From: Flavobacterium sp. WV_118_3
Lineage (GTDB): Bacteria > Bacteroidota > Bacteroidia > Flavobacteriales > Flavobacteriaceae
Direction: 5' to 3'
Length of the DNA stretch: 64,000 nucleotides
Assembly: GCF_039778605.1 (NCBI RefSeq)
Contig: NZ_CP156060.1
Location: 2,294,001 to 2,358,000, forward strand
In this document: positions 45,626-53,934 of the stretch, in pieces
Layout of the letters: each line of letters starts with the position of its first letter
How positions within the stretch are numbered: position 1 is the stretch's first letter
Notes under the pieces: generated by a model
What the model was told of the DNA's origin: nothing
Databases searched by the model: none
Seen by the model: only the letters and a program-made list of their open reading frames with translations
Made by a program: the position numbers and the translations under genes

Positions 45626-48478
45626 TTATTTACTCAGATACATTTTTCGTCTGGAGTACAATTCGTAGAACTGATCGTCTTTTAAATCGTCAATAAACAG
45701 GATACTTTCCCCTGTCGATTTCATTTCGGGACCTAATGCCTTGTTTACATTTTTAAACTTGCTAAATGAGAATACCGGTTGTTTGATCGCGTATCCTTTT
45801 AAATGCGGATTAAAATCAAAATCGGTTACTTTATTCACACCTAACATTACTTTAGTCGCATAGTTTACATACGGTTCGCCATAAGCTTTTGCAATAAACG
45901 GTACCGTACGTGAAGCTCTTGGATTGGCTTCAATGATGTAAACCGTATCGTCTTTAATCGCAAACTGTATATTGATAAGTCCAACCGTTTTTAAAGCCAG
46001 TGCGATTTTCTTCGTATGGTCTTTAATCTGTTGCATTACAAATTCGCCCAGGTTAAACGGTGGCAAGGTCGCATTACTATCTCCGGAGTGGATTCCACAC
46101 GGTTCGATATGCTCCATGATACCGATGATGTATACATTTTCACCGTCGCAAATCGCATCGGCTTCCGCCTCAATCGCCCCGTCCAGATAATGATCCAGCA
46201 ATAGTTTATTATTCGGAATTTTACGTAGTAAGTCTACCACATGCTCTTCCAGTTCTTGTTTGTTGATCACAATTTTCATTCCCTGTCCACCCAATACATA
46301 AGAAGGACGTACTAATAACGGAAAGTCCAGTTGATCCGCCAATTTTGAAGCTTCCTCGGCACTTTCGGCTACTCCGAATTTCGGGAAAGGAATTTTTAAT
46401 TCTTCCAGTAATTCCGAAAAACGTCCCCGGTCTTCCGCTAAATCCAAAGCATCAAAGCTGGTCCCGATGATCTTAACTCCGTATTTTGACAGTTTTTCAG
46501 CTAGTTTTAGGGCCGTTTGCCCTCCTAACTGCACGATCACCCCTTCCGGTTTTTCATGACGGATAATATCATAAATGTGTTCCCAGAAAACCGGTTCGAA
46601 ATATAGTTTATCCGCTGTATCGAAATCGGTGGATACCGTTTCCGGGTTACAGTTGATCATAATTGTCTCATAACCGCATTCCGATGCTGCCAATACCCCG
46701 TGAACACACGAATAATCGAATTCGATACCTTGTCCGATACGGTTCGGCCCGGAACCTAAAACGATTACTTTTTTACGGTCGGATACCACGCTTTCGTTAT
46801 CCACATAACGGGTTCCGTCGGCTTTTTCGATTTCCGCTTCAAAAGTGGAATAATAGTATGGTGTTTGCGCTTTAAATTCGGCGGCACAGGTATCTACCAG
46901 TTTGTAAACCCTTTTTACACCTAAGTCTTCACGCAATTTGTAAATCTGACTTTCCAGACATCCTAACATATGGGCAATTTGTCTGTCGGCAAATCCTTTT
47001 TGCTTCGCTTCCAGTAACAAATCCTTAGTTAAGGTGTCGATATTGTGTTTGGAAATTTCTTTTTCCAATGCATATAGTTCTTCGTATTGTTTTAAGAACC
47101 ACATGTCGATTTTAGTGATTTCGTGGATACGACTCAACGGAATTCCCATAGCAATTGCATCGTAAATTACAAATACACGATCCCAACTCGCATAGGTCAG
47201 TTTGTCAATAATCTGATCGTAATTGGTATATCCTTTACCATCAGCTCCTAATCCGTTTCGTTTAATCTCCAACGATTGTGTTGCTTTGTGTAACGCTTCC
47301 TGGAACGAACGCCCAATTCCCATTACTTCCCCTACGGATTTCATCTGCAATCCGAGAGTTCTGTCGGCACCTTCAAATTTGTCGAAGTTCCAACGTGGTA
47401 TTTTTACGATTACATAATCCAACGTCGGTTCAAATAAGGCCGAAGTCGATTTTGTAATCTGATTTTGCAATTCGTCTAAGCTATATCCCAAAGCCAGTTT
47501 AGTAGCAATTTTTGCGATTGGATATCCGGTTGCTTTCGAAGCCAATGCCGAAGAACGCGATACACGCGGATTGATTTCGATCGCTACGATATCTTCCTTT
47601 TCATCCGGAGAAACGGCAAACTGTACGTTACATCCGCCGGCAAAATTTCCGATGCTTCGCATCATCAAAATCGCCATATCCCGCATTCTCTGGAATGTTC
47701 TATCGGATAAAGTCATCGCTGGCGCCACTGTAATACTATCTCCGGTATGGATTCCCATCGGGTCCATATTTTCAATCGTACAGATGATCACTACGTTGTC
47801 GTTTTTATCGCGCAACAATTCCAATTCGTATTCTTTCCAGCCTAATAAAGCCTTATCAATCAGTACCTCATGGATTGGAGACGCCTCTAGTCCGCGGGTT
47901 AATAAATCGTCGAAATCTTCTTTTTTATGTACAAAAGCAGCCCCGGTTCCACCCAATGTAAAGGACGGACGGATTACTAACGGGAAACCGAATTCCTGTG
48001 CAATTTCTTTTCCTTTTAAGAAGGAATTTGCTGTTTTCGCCGGTGCTACCGGGATATCGATTTTCGCCAGCAATTGTTTAAACTGCTCGCGATCTTCGGT
48101 TACATTAATGGCATTTACATCAACACCGATCAATCGTACGTTAAAATCCTGCCAGATTCCTTTTTCGTCTGCTTCCAGACATAGATTTAAGGCAGTTTGT
48201 CCTCCCATAGTTGGCAAAACCGCATCAATTTGCGGGTGCGCTTTTAGGATTTCGATAATGGATTTTGTAGTTAAAGGTTTTAAATAAATATGATCGGCCA
48301 TGGATGGATCCGTCATAATGGTTGCCGGATTGGAGTTGATCAGAATGACTTCAATTCCTTCTTCGCGCAGCGATCGTGCCGATTGCGATCCGGAGTAGTC
48401 GAACTCACAGGCCTGTCCGATTACGATAGGCCCTGAACCAATAATTAAAACCGATTTTATTGAATTGTCTTTAGGCAT
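45626..48478 (-). CDS. carB: Carbamoyl-phosphate synthase large subunit (short form)
   Basis: A 950-residue enzyme that forms carbamoyl phosphate for pyrimidines and arginine. Both ATP-grasp halves are present: the first (about 1-400, SVLIIGSGPIVIGQACEFDY, RPSFTLGGTGAAF) and the second (about 555-935, IVLGSGPNRIGQGIEFDYSC minus its ends, RPSYVLGGQGMKI, NIQFAIKDDTVYIIEANPRASRT minus its ends). The usual C-terminal MGS-type allosteric domain of about 120 residues is missing and the protein ends SRRKMYLSK. carA is not adjacent. Short CarB is common in this group. Confidence 0.96.
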   Translation of the reverse strand: MPKDNSIKSVLIIGSGPIVIGQACEFDYSGSQSARSLREEGIEVILINSNPATIMTDPSMADHIYLKPLTTKSIIEILKAHPQIDAVLPTMGGQTALNLCLEADEKGIWQDFNVRLIGVDVNAINVTEDREQFKQLLAKIDIPVAPAKTANSFLKGKEIAQEFGFPLVIRPSFTLGGTGAAFVHKKEDFDDLLTRGLEASPIHEVLIDKALLGWKEYELELLRDKNDNVVIICTIENMDPMGIHTGDSITVAPAMTLSDRTFQRMRDMAILMMRSIGNFAGGCNVQFAVSPDEKEDIVAIEINPRVSRSSALASKATGYPIAKIATKLALGYSLDELQNQITKSTSALFEPTLDYVIVKIPRWNFDKFEGADRTLGLQMKSVGEVMGIGRSFQEALHKATQSLEIKRNGLGADGKGYTNYDQIIDKLTYASWDRVFVIYDAIAMGIPLSRIHEITKIDMWFLKQYEELYALEKEISKHNIDTLTKDLLLEAKQKGFADRQIAHMLGCLESQIYKLREDLGVKRVYKLVDTCAAEFKAQTPYYYSTFEAEIEKADGTRYVDNESVVSDRKKVIVLGSGPNRIGQGIEFDYSCVHGVLAASECGYETIMINCNPETVSTDFDTADKLYFEPVFWEHIYDIIRHEKPEGVIVQLGGQTALKLAEKLSKYGVKIIGTSFDALDLAEDRGRFSELLEELKIPFPKFGVAESAEEASKLADQLDFPLLVRPSYVLGGQGMKIVINKQELEEHVVDLLRKIPNNKLLLDHYLDGAIEAEADAICDGENVYIIGIMEHIEPCGIHSGDSNATLPPFNLGEFVMQQIKDHTKKIALALKTVGLINIQFAIKDDTVYIIEANPRASRTVPFIAKAYGEPYVNYATKVMLGVNKVTDFDFNPHLKGYAIKQPVFSFSKFKNVNKALGPEMKSTGESILFIDDLKDDQFYELYSRRKMYLSK

Positions 48479-48522
48479 TGTGTTGTGTTGTATGTAGTTA
48501 TTTATTTTTAACGAAAAGATAT

Positions 48523-48559
48523 AAAAAAAGGCGTTACCTTAAATAAGTAACACCTTTAT
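48523..48559 (-). terminator. Terminator of rpmH
   Basis: A stem AAAGG-C-GTTAC / GTAAC-A-CCTTT with a 10-nt loop, followed on the minus strand by a T-run; it separates rpmH from carB. Confidence 0.88.
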
Positions 48560-48577
48560 TTATGATTTTAAAAATCA

Positions 48578-48739
48578 TTATTTTTTATGTCTTGGCTCTG
48601 ATGAAACCGTTAACTTATGTCTTCCTTTAGCTCTTCTGCGTGCTAATACTTTTCTTCCGTTAGCAGAAGCCATTCTTTCCATGAAACCGTGCTTGTTTCT
48701 TCTTTTTCTTTTTGATGGTTGAAACGTTCTCTTACTCAT
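48578..48739 (-). CDS. rpmH: 50S ribosomal protein L34
   Basis: A 53-residue, very basic protein on the minus strand with start ATG at 48739 and stop TAA at 48578. The protein begins [19 protein letters not shown] and continues with the L34 signature [19 protein letters not shown]. It is too short for most gene tables but is a clear match. A promoter with -7 and -33 elements lies 70 bp upstream. Confidence 0.97.
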   Translation of the reverse strand: MSKRTFQPSKRKRRNKHGFMERMASANGRKVLARRRAKGRHKLTVSSEPRHKK

Positions 48740-48808
48740 TGCTTTTATCTTTAAATCGTGTTTTTAAATAGGATCAGCTTTGAAATTCTCTCGCTTCAAA
48801 ACCGAGTG

Positions 48809-48838
48809 CAAATATACAAAGAGTTTTATTTCTGGCAA
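48809..48838 (-). promoter_or_regulatory. Promoter of rpmH
   Basis: On the minus strand, -7 box TATATTTG (48809-48816) with a -33 TTG (48836-48838) at 19 bp. Confidence 0.75.
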
Positions 48839-48960
48839 GCCCTTTTAAAAAAATATTTTTATTTCTGTTAACTGCTTTGCCCTTTAGTAGTTACCGCGAG
48901 CTGCTTTTGCTTCTAAACCGGCTTCGGAAAACTTAATTTCGCCCGCTCGTTTCATTTTAT

Positions 48961-48968
48961 TACATTTG
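48961..48968 (+). promoter_or_regulatory. -7 box for the small membrane TPR-like gene
   Basis: TACATTTG matches TAnnTTTG and ends 22 bp before the ATG at 48991. Confidence 0.7.
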
Positions 48969-48990
48969 CAAACTTAAAACAAAAACAATT

Positions 48991-49506
48991 ATGTTTCACA
49001 GAAATATTAAACTGATTATAGCCGCTTTAATCATTGCGCTTGGTATCTGGCAATTCACCGAAAGTAACATCGGAAACGGGATTTTCTTACTACTGCTTTC
49101 GTCTATTTTTATTTTATTGTATTTCAAAAACGAGTTTATTTTATTAGCGTTTTTAAAACTTCGTAAACAGGATTTTCCCGGTGCCCAAAAATGGCTTGCT
49201 TATATCAAAAACCCGGAAACGGCTTTGGTTCGCAAACAACAGGGATATTATAACTATTTAAACGGATTAATGGTTTCTCAAACCAATTTATCAGCGGCTG
49301 AAAAATATTTCAAAAAAGCCATTGAATTGGGTTTAAATATGGACCAGGATTTAGCTTTGGCAAAATTAAACCTTGCCGGTATCGCGATGACCCGCAGAAG
49401 AAAGCTGGAAGCAACCAATCTTTTAAACGAAGCCAAAAAACTCGACAAACAGAATATGTTGAAAGATCAGATCAAGATGATGAAAGATCAGATGAAGAAA
49501 ATGTAA
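48991..49506 (+). CDS. Small membrane protein with N-terminal DUF2892-like segment and TPR-like tail
   Basis: A 171-residue protein. Two hydrophobic segments at about 7-23 and 28-50 are followed by a helical, TPR-like region (NYLNGLMVSQTNLSAAEKYF, KKAIELGLNMDQDLALAKLN) and a Met/Lys-rich coiled end (MMKDQMKKM). There is no signal peptidase site, so it is probably anchored in the inner membrane with the tail in the cytoplasm. It has its own promoter and terminator. The function is not recognised. Confidence 0.85.
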   Translation: MFHRNIKLIIAALIIALGIWQFTESNIGNGIFLLLLSSIFILLYFKNEFILLAFLKLRKQDFPGAQKWLAYIKNPETALVRKQQGYYNYLNGLMVSQTNLSAAEKYFKKAIELGLNMDQDLALAKLNLAGIAMTRRRKLEATNLLNEAKKLDKQNMLKDQIKMMKDQMKKM

Positions 49507-49530
49507 TCCAAAAAAATAGAAAATACCATG

Positions 49531-49560
49531 AAAAAACGCCCAAAAAGGCGTTTTTTTTAT
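49531..49560 (+). terminator. Rho-independent terminator after the small membrane gene
   Basis: A stem AAAAACGCC / AGGCGTTTTT with a CAAAA loop and eight T's. Confidence 0.92.
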
Positions 49561-49590
49561 GCTTTTTACGCAACCTTCCCATATTGACTG

Positions 49591-49598
49591 TATCTTTG
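49591..49598 (+). promoter_or_regulatory. -7 box for the thioredoxin-like gene
   Basis: TATCTTTG matches TAnnTTTG, 35 bp before ATG 49634. It rules out the in-frame ATG at 49559, which lies inside the previous terminator. Confidence 0.7.
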
Positions 49599-49633
49599 TA
49601 ATAGAATGTTTTCCCCCAACAAGTACCCCAAAA

Positions 49634-50341
49634 ATGTATTTGCCTATGAGAGACTTCTACTTTACAATTATCATCCTGATCCTGCTATCTTCTACAGTTA
49701 CTGCTCAAGATAACACTAGTTTTTTGTTTTCAAACACCCTACACCGGAACTTAAAAAATTACTCCAAAAAGTCGGATATAGCCTATCGAAACGACAATAT
49801 AGATCGTGCTAATTTTTTATTTGATTCCCTGGTTCGGTACCAACTTATAGGTACCACTTTCGACGATTTTAACTTAAAGCGGTTTCATAAAGGCCGACAA
49901 CGGATCAGCGCTTTTGAAAAACCTATTTTCCTGATCACTTATGCGTCCTGGTGTGTCCCTAACAAAGGAGAAATCCCGGCACTAAACAAACTGGCCCGAC
50001 AATATGGAAACGATATCCAATTTATAGTATTATACTGGGATCGAAAATCGAATTTAAAAAAGTTGTCAAAAAAATTTGATCATCATATCGCGATTTGCTA
50101 CGCTCACGAAACTTACAATAAAGATGCCTATCTGGTTTCTACCTTAAAACACAGTCTGGGATTTCCGATCTTATACTATTTGGATAAAAACCGAACCGTT
50201 GTTGCCATCAAGCGCAATACAGCCCTACACATTCCGAGAGCAACATACAGCAAAGCACTTGATGCCAACTATAAGGTATTTAAAGACAACCTCAGCTGCC
50301 TTTTAAACACTAACGATTCACCGATACTGGCCAAGAATTAA
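49634..50341 (+). CDS. Thioredoxin-like (TlpA family) exported protein with altered active site
   Basis: About 235 residues from ATG 49634 (a later ATG at 49646 is also possible). A signal peptide ends TVTAQ. The thioredoxin-fold centre is ITYASWCVPN near residues 101-110: the attacking Cys107 is present but the resolving Cys of the usual WCxPC is Asn110. A cis-Pro-like site occurs at LGFPILYYLD. Reduced single-cysteine chemistry or a non-redox binding role is possible. The stop overlaps the convergent transglycosylase gene by 4 bp. Confidence 0.83.
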   Translation: MYLPMRDFYFTIIILILLSSTVTAQDNTSFLFSNTLHRNLKNYSKKSDIAYRNDNIDRANFLFDSLVRYQLIGTTFDDFNLKRFHKGRQRISAFEKPIFLITYASWCVPNKGEIPALNKLARQYGNDIQFIVLYWDRKSNLKKLSKKFDHHIAICYAHETYNKDAYLVSTLKHSLGFPILYYLDKNRTVVAIKRNTALHIPRATYSKALDANYKVFKDNLSCLLNTNDSPILAKN

Positions 50342-51234
50342 CGCTTATAACCTTCTAACGGAATATCGATTGTATATTTTTTATTTGGCGTGATCACCAG
50401 TTTTTTATCGCGTAACCACGGGTTGTGAATTTTTAGAATCTTATAATTAACCCCCTGTTCTATTGCAAAACCAGCCAGATCGTCGATATTAGCCGTTACT
50501 TCTACTTTTCGCACCGGAATTTGCTGGTACAAAACGTCTTTAGGCAGATCATAGCCGTATTTCGCCTGATTCGTCATAATTTCTTTTAAAGCCAGAATTC
50601 GGAAAACATAACGCGCCGTTTCATCATTAAGCAACAAATCGTAATAATCACTTACTTTCTGACTGTCGATTTGCTTGTTTACACCGTTCATCCCGCCGTT
50701 ATAAGAAGCCGCGGCCAAAGTCCAGTTTCCAAACTTTTCTTTCGCGGCCAACAAATATTTACAAGCTGCTTCGGTCGATTTTTCCAAATGATAGCGTTCG
50801 TCTACCGTTTCGGTTACTTCCATACCTTTTTCCTTCGCTGTTTCCGGCATAAACTGCCATACGCCTCTTGCTCCGGCCGAAGACACTGCATTTATTAATC
50901 CGCTTTCGATAACGGCCAGGTATTTAAAATCATCCGGAACACCATACTGTCGTAAAATGGGTTCAATTACAGGAAAAGCGCGATTGGCTCTTTTGATGAT
51001 CAACGCTGTAGTCGCATGCAGATTTATATTGACCAACAGTTCCCGATCCATTCTTTCTTTCACATCCGAAAGCGTCATAGGCACTCTTTCACCTGCAAAA
51101 TCGATATTCATCGGCAAATACACATGGTTTTTTACATCTACATCCGTTCCGGTTCCGGCGTTAGTCCAATAAACCAAAACACCACTTGTTAGTATCACAG
51201 CAGCTACTATAGCCATTCTTTTCACTTTATTCAT
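50338..51234 (-). CDS. Lytic transglycosylase (SLT domain, MltD-like)
   Basis: A 298-residue exported murein hydrolase. An N-terminal hydrophobic anchor (residues 8-24) is followed by an SLT domain at about 85-230, with catalytic Glu110 in LAVIESGLINAVSSAGARG (split here as AVIESGLIN and SSAGARGVWQFMP) and ASYNGGMNGVNKQ. A C-terminal LysM-like remnant may follow (ILKIHNPWLRDKKLVI). It cleaves the MurNAc-GlcNAc bond to give 1,6-anhydro ends. The gene overlaps the hydrolase stop by 8 bp. Confidence 0.92.
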   Translation of the reverse strand: MNKVKRMAIVAAVILTSGVLVYWTNAGTGTDVDVKNHVYLPMNIDFAGERVPMTLSDVKERMDRELLVNINLHATTALIIKRANRAFPVIEPILRQYGVPDDFKYLAVIESGLINAVSSAGARGVWQFMPETAKEKGMEVTETVDERYHLEKSTEAACKYLLAAKEKFGNWTLAAASYNGGMNGVNKQIDSQKVSDYYDLLLNDETARYVFRILALKEIMTNQAKYGYDLPKDVLYQQIPVRKVEVTANIDDLAGFAIEQGVNYKILKIHNPWLRDKKLVITPNKKYTIDIPLEGYKR

Positions 51235-51913
51235 CTTCCGTATTTTTGTTTGTATTTTCTCCTAAAATTATAGCCGGCAAATGACTATTCAGCCAGCGGT
51301 ATTTATTTATAATCATCACATGAGTGCCGCCTTTTATAATGATGGCATCATGGATATATTTTATCGGAAACACCTCATCGGCATCCCCATGAATGTGGAC
51401 AATTTTGTCATCGGCTACTTTACGATCCCAGGAGATTATTGTTTCCAACGCCCAATCCAGGTAGCGTTTGTCGCGCATCGATAAAAATTTTTCATATAAT
51501 TTGATCCGACTTTTGGCTGTTTCACCGAAAGCATATTTAGCCAGCACTTCTATATTCGCAAACATACCCGTAGGGATCAACTTATAAGCTTTGGTTGTTT
51601 TGGCAAATTTCATTCGTTTCGGAAATTCCACGTTTGTTTTAACACTGGAAATAATAATGGTTTTCCGAACCGGAATAATCCGGGCAATTTCCTGAACCAA
51701 TATGCCTCCAAAAGAAACACCGATCAAAACCGGGTTTTCATCCGTTATTTTTTCGGCCATTCTTTTCGCATACGTTTCCAAACTTTCTTTTGATTCCGGC
51801 AAAAACCATTCCAGCCAATGGACCTCAAATTGGTCTTCCGGTAGTTTTATATTTTCAAAAATGGTAGGATTGGCTGCCAGTCCCGGCATTAAATAAACGG
51901 GTATTTTGCTCAT
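51227..51913 (-). CDS. Alpha/beta hydrolase
   Basis: A 228-residue soluble hydrolase. The nucleophile elbow is GVSFGG with Ser67, the oxyanion-side sequence is YLMPGLAANPTIF, and the C-terminal catalytic pair lies in HGDADEVFP and GGTHVMIINK (acid and histidine). The natural substrate is unknown. It is translationally coupled to the downstream lytic transglycosylase by an 8-bp overlap. Confidence 0.9.
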   Translation of the reverse strand: MSKIPVYLMPGLAANPTIFENIKLPEDQFEVHWLEWFLPESKESLETYAKRMAEKITDENPVLIGVSFGGILVQEIARIIPVRKTIIISSVKTNVEFPKRMKFAKTTKAYKLIPTGMFANIEVLAKYAFGETAKSRIKLYEKFLSMRDKRYLDWALETIISWDRKVADDKIVHIHGDADEVFPIKYIHDAIIIKGGTHVMIINKYRWLNSHLPAIILGENTNKNTEDE

Positions 51914-52059
51914 TATCTGCTGTTTTAACGCTTCAATAACGTAGAATCTTATGTTTTTTTCCGAAATTTGTATAAAAATAATCCATTCCGGGTGATTTTA
52001 CAATCACATTCCGGGTTAAATTATAATCAATTATTTCTCCCCTATGAATACGCTATATC

Positions 52060-52341
52060 ATGGAAATTAAAGACAACGAATTATTACGTCAATTCGAAAA
52101 TCAAACTGAAAACGGGTTATTATCAGTCGAGTATTCCCTTCAGGAACGCAAGCTTTTTCTAACCAAACTGAACCATACCGAAAAGGAAGACCCTGAAACT
52201 ATCGATGCTTTTTTAAAAGCCATCATGAACAACGCCGAAGAAAAACGATTACGCGTCGTACCGACGCATCCTAAAATCACTTCTTTTTTTAGAAAAAATC
52301 CCGTTTATAAGGAATTATTGCCACCGGGAATAAAAATATAA
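52060..52341 (+). CDS. Small GNAT acetyltransferase-like protein (YjdJ type)
   Basis: A 93-residue protein matching the short GNAT-related family seen in YjdJ/YidJ proteins: QFENQTENGLLSVEY, RKLFLTKLNHTE and a C-terminal RVVPTHPKITSFFRKNP. In this subgroup the V-P-x-H/C-P-x-V/I-x-x-F-x-x-NP motif lines the acyl-CoA site. The acceptor is unknown. It is followed by a strong terminator and a repeat element, then the convergent mtaB gene. Confidence 0.88.
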   Translation: MEIKDNELLRQFENQTENGLLSVEYSLQERKLFLTKLNHTEKEDPETIDAFLKAIMNNAEEKRLRVVPTHPKITSFFRKNPVYKELLPPGIKI

Positions 52342-52346
52342 TCCAT

Positions 52347-52385
52347 AAAAAATGGCTGTCCTGATATAAGGCAGCCATTTTTTAT
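52347..52385 (+). terminator. Rho-independent terminator after the small GNAT gene
   Basis: A stem AAAAATGGCTG / CAGCCATTTTT with a 15-nt loop and a T-run. Confidence 0.88.
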
Positions 52386-52391
52386 ATCATT

Positions 52392-52428
52392 ACACCTGAC
52401 TCGTTTTTGAAACCTGTCAGGTATTTTA
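52392..52428. repeat. CCTGTCAG-type inverted repeat, copy 2, at a convergent gene junction
   Basis: ACCTGAC...GTCAGGT with an inner TTTTTGAAA loop. It resembles the element at 37892 (shared CACCTG, CTGAC/CTGTCAG and GGT ends). It serves as the terminator of mtaB on the minus strand. Confidence 0.7.
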
Positions 52429-53757
52429 TTATACCGGAACGTTTATAAAGTCCATACGAACCGATCCGTCTTCGTCTATTTTAGTAAGCTGGATATCGTG
52501 TAAGGTATTCACCAACTCCGGATTCCACGGGGTTTTTACTTTTACATAGTTTTCGGTAAACCCATGGATATATCCTTCTTTATTTTCACCTTCAAACAGC
52601 ACCGTTCTATTCGTTCCCAACTGACTTTCGTAAAAAGCGCGTCGTTTTTTAACCGAAAGTCCGCGTAACATCTTACTTCGTTTACTACGCACATTCATTG
52701 GTACTACACCTTCCATATCAGCTGCTTCGGTATTATCTCTTTCGGAATACGTAAACACATGCAGGTACGAAATATCCAATTCATTTAAAAAATTATAGGT
52801 TTCCAGGAACAATTCGTCTGTTTCGCCCGGGAATCCCACAATTACATCCACTCCAATACAAGCATGCGGCATTACTTCGCGGATTTTAGCCACTCTGTCG
52901 GCATATAATTCGCGTAAATAACGGCGTTTCATTTTTTTCAGAATCGTATTACTACCAGATTGTAACGGAATATGAAAATGCGGTACAAACGTACGACTTT
53001 GCGATACAAACTCAATTGTTTCGTTTTTTAGCAAATTCGGCTCAATCGATGAAATTCGCAAACGTTCAATTCCGTCTACTTTATCCAACGCCTGAACCAA
53101 TTCAAAAAAAGTATGTTCGTGTTTTTTATTTCCGAATTCCCCTTTTCCGTAGTCACCAATATTAACACCGGTTAACACGATTTCTTTGATCCCTTGTTGC
53201 GAAATTTCCTTCGCATTTTTCATCACATTTTCCATCGTATCGCTACGGGAAATTCCTCTTGCCAACGGAATCGTACAATAGGTACATTTATAATCGCATC
53301 CGTCCTGTACTTTTAGGAAAGCACGGGTTCGGTCACCAATCGAATAACTTCCAACATAAAAATCGGCTTCTTCAATTTCGCAGGAGTGCACCTCGCCCAT
53401 ATCGTTTTTCGACAGGTCATTAATATAATCGGTAATTTTAAATTTTTCGGTAGCTCCCAAAACCAGATCCACACCATCCACTGCTGCCAGTTCTTCCGGT
53501 TTTAACTGTGCATAACATCCCACAGCCGCCACAAATGCCTTATCATTATGCTTTAGCGCCTTCTTTACAATCTGCTTGAACTGTTTGTCCGCATTTTCCG
53601 TTACCGAACAAGTGTTGATAACATATATGTCGGCTATTTCCTCAAAATCCACACGGTCGAAGCCTTCGTCCTGAAAACTACGCGCAATGGTTGATGTTTC
53701 TGAAAAATTCAGCTTACATCCCAGTGTATAAAAAGCAACTTTTTTTCTGTTTTCCAT
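52429..53757 (-). CDS. mtaB: tRNA t6A methylthiotransferase
   Basis: A 442-residue radical SAM enzyme that converts t6A37 of ANN-reading tRNAs to ms2t6A. The UPF0004 domain begins FYTLGCKLNFSETSTIAR with cysteines at GCKLN, NTCSVTENAD and AVGCYAQLKPEEL. The radical SAM motif CDYKCTYC follows in QDGCDYKCTYCTIPLARG. The GCKLN and TIPLARG variants match MtaB rather than MiaB or RimO. Full length. Confidence 0.96.
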   Translation of the reverse strand: MENRKKVAFYTLGCKLNFSETSTIARSFQDEGFDRVDFEEIADIYVINTCSVTENADKQFKQIVKKALKHNDKAFVAAVGCYAQLKPEELAAVDGVDLVLGATEKFKITDYINDLSKNDMGEVHSCEIEEADFYVGSYSIGDRTRAFLKVQDGCDYKCTYCTIPLARGISRSDTMENVMKNAKEISQQGIKEIVLTGVNIGDYGKGEFGNKKHEHTFFELVQALDKVDGIERLRISSIEPNLLKNETIEFVSQSRTFVPHFHIPLQSGSNTILKKMKRRYLRELYADRVAKIREVMPHACIGVDVIVGFPGETDELFLETYNFLNELDISYLHVFTYSERDNTEAADMEGVVPMNVRSKRSKMLRGLSVKKRRAFYESQLGTNRTVLFEGENKEGYIHGFTENYVKVKTPWNPELVNTLHDIQLTKIDEDGSVRMDFINVPV

Positions 53758-53934
53758 AATGATAAGCTACCTATAAAGTAGTAACTTTAGTTATATTTAC
53801 ATCTTTTTAAAAAAGAGTTTGCAAAGTTACATACAAAATTCGGTTTGGTAAAATCCATTGGGAGATTTATATTCCTAATTCACATTATATTAAGACTTTA
53901 CAACAACCGGTTAAACAGAAACCTATTTTTCTCA

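Noticed and set aside
47571..48287. A 238-residue plus-strand frame inside carB
   Set aside because: It is antisense to a fully conserved enzyme and has no homology or promoter evidence.
49559..49633. Upstream ATG start for the thioredoxin-like gene
   Set aside because: It sits in the previous terminator and upstream of a -7 box; the later ATG gives a signal peptide.
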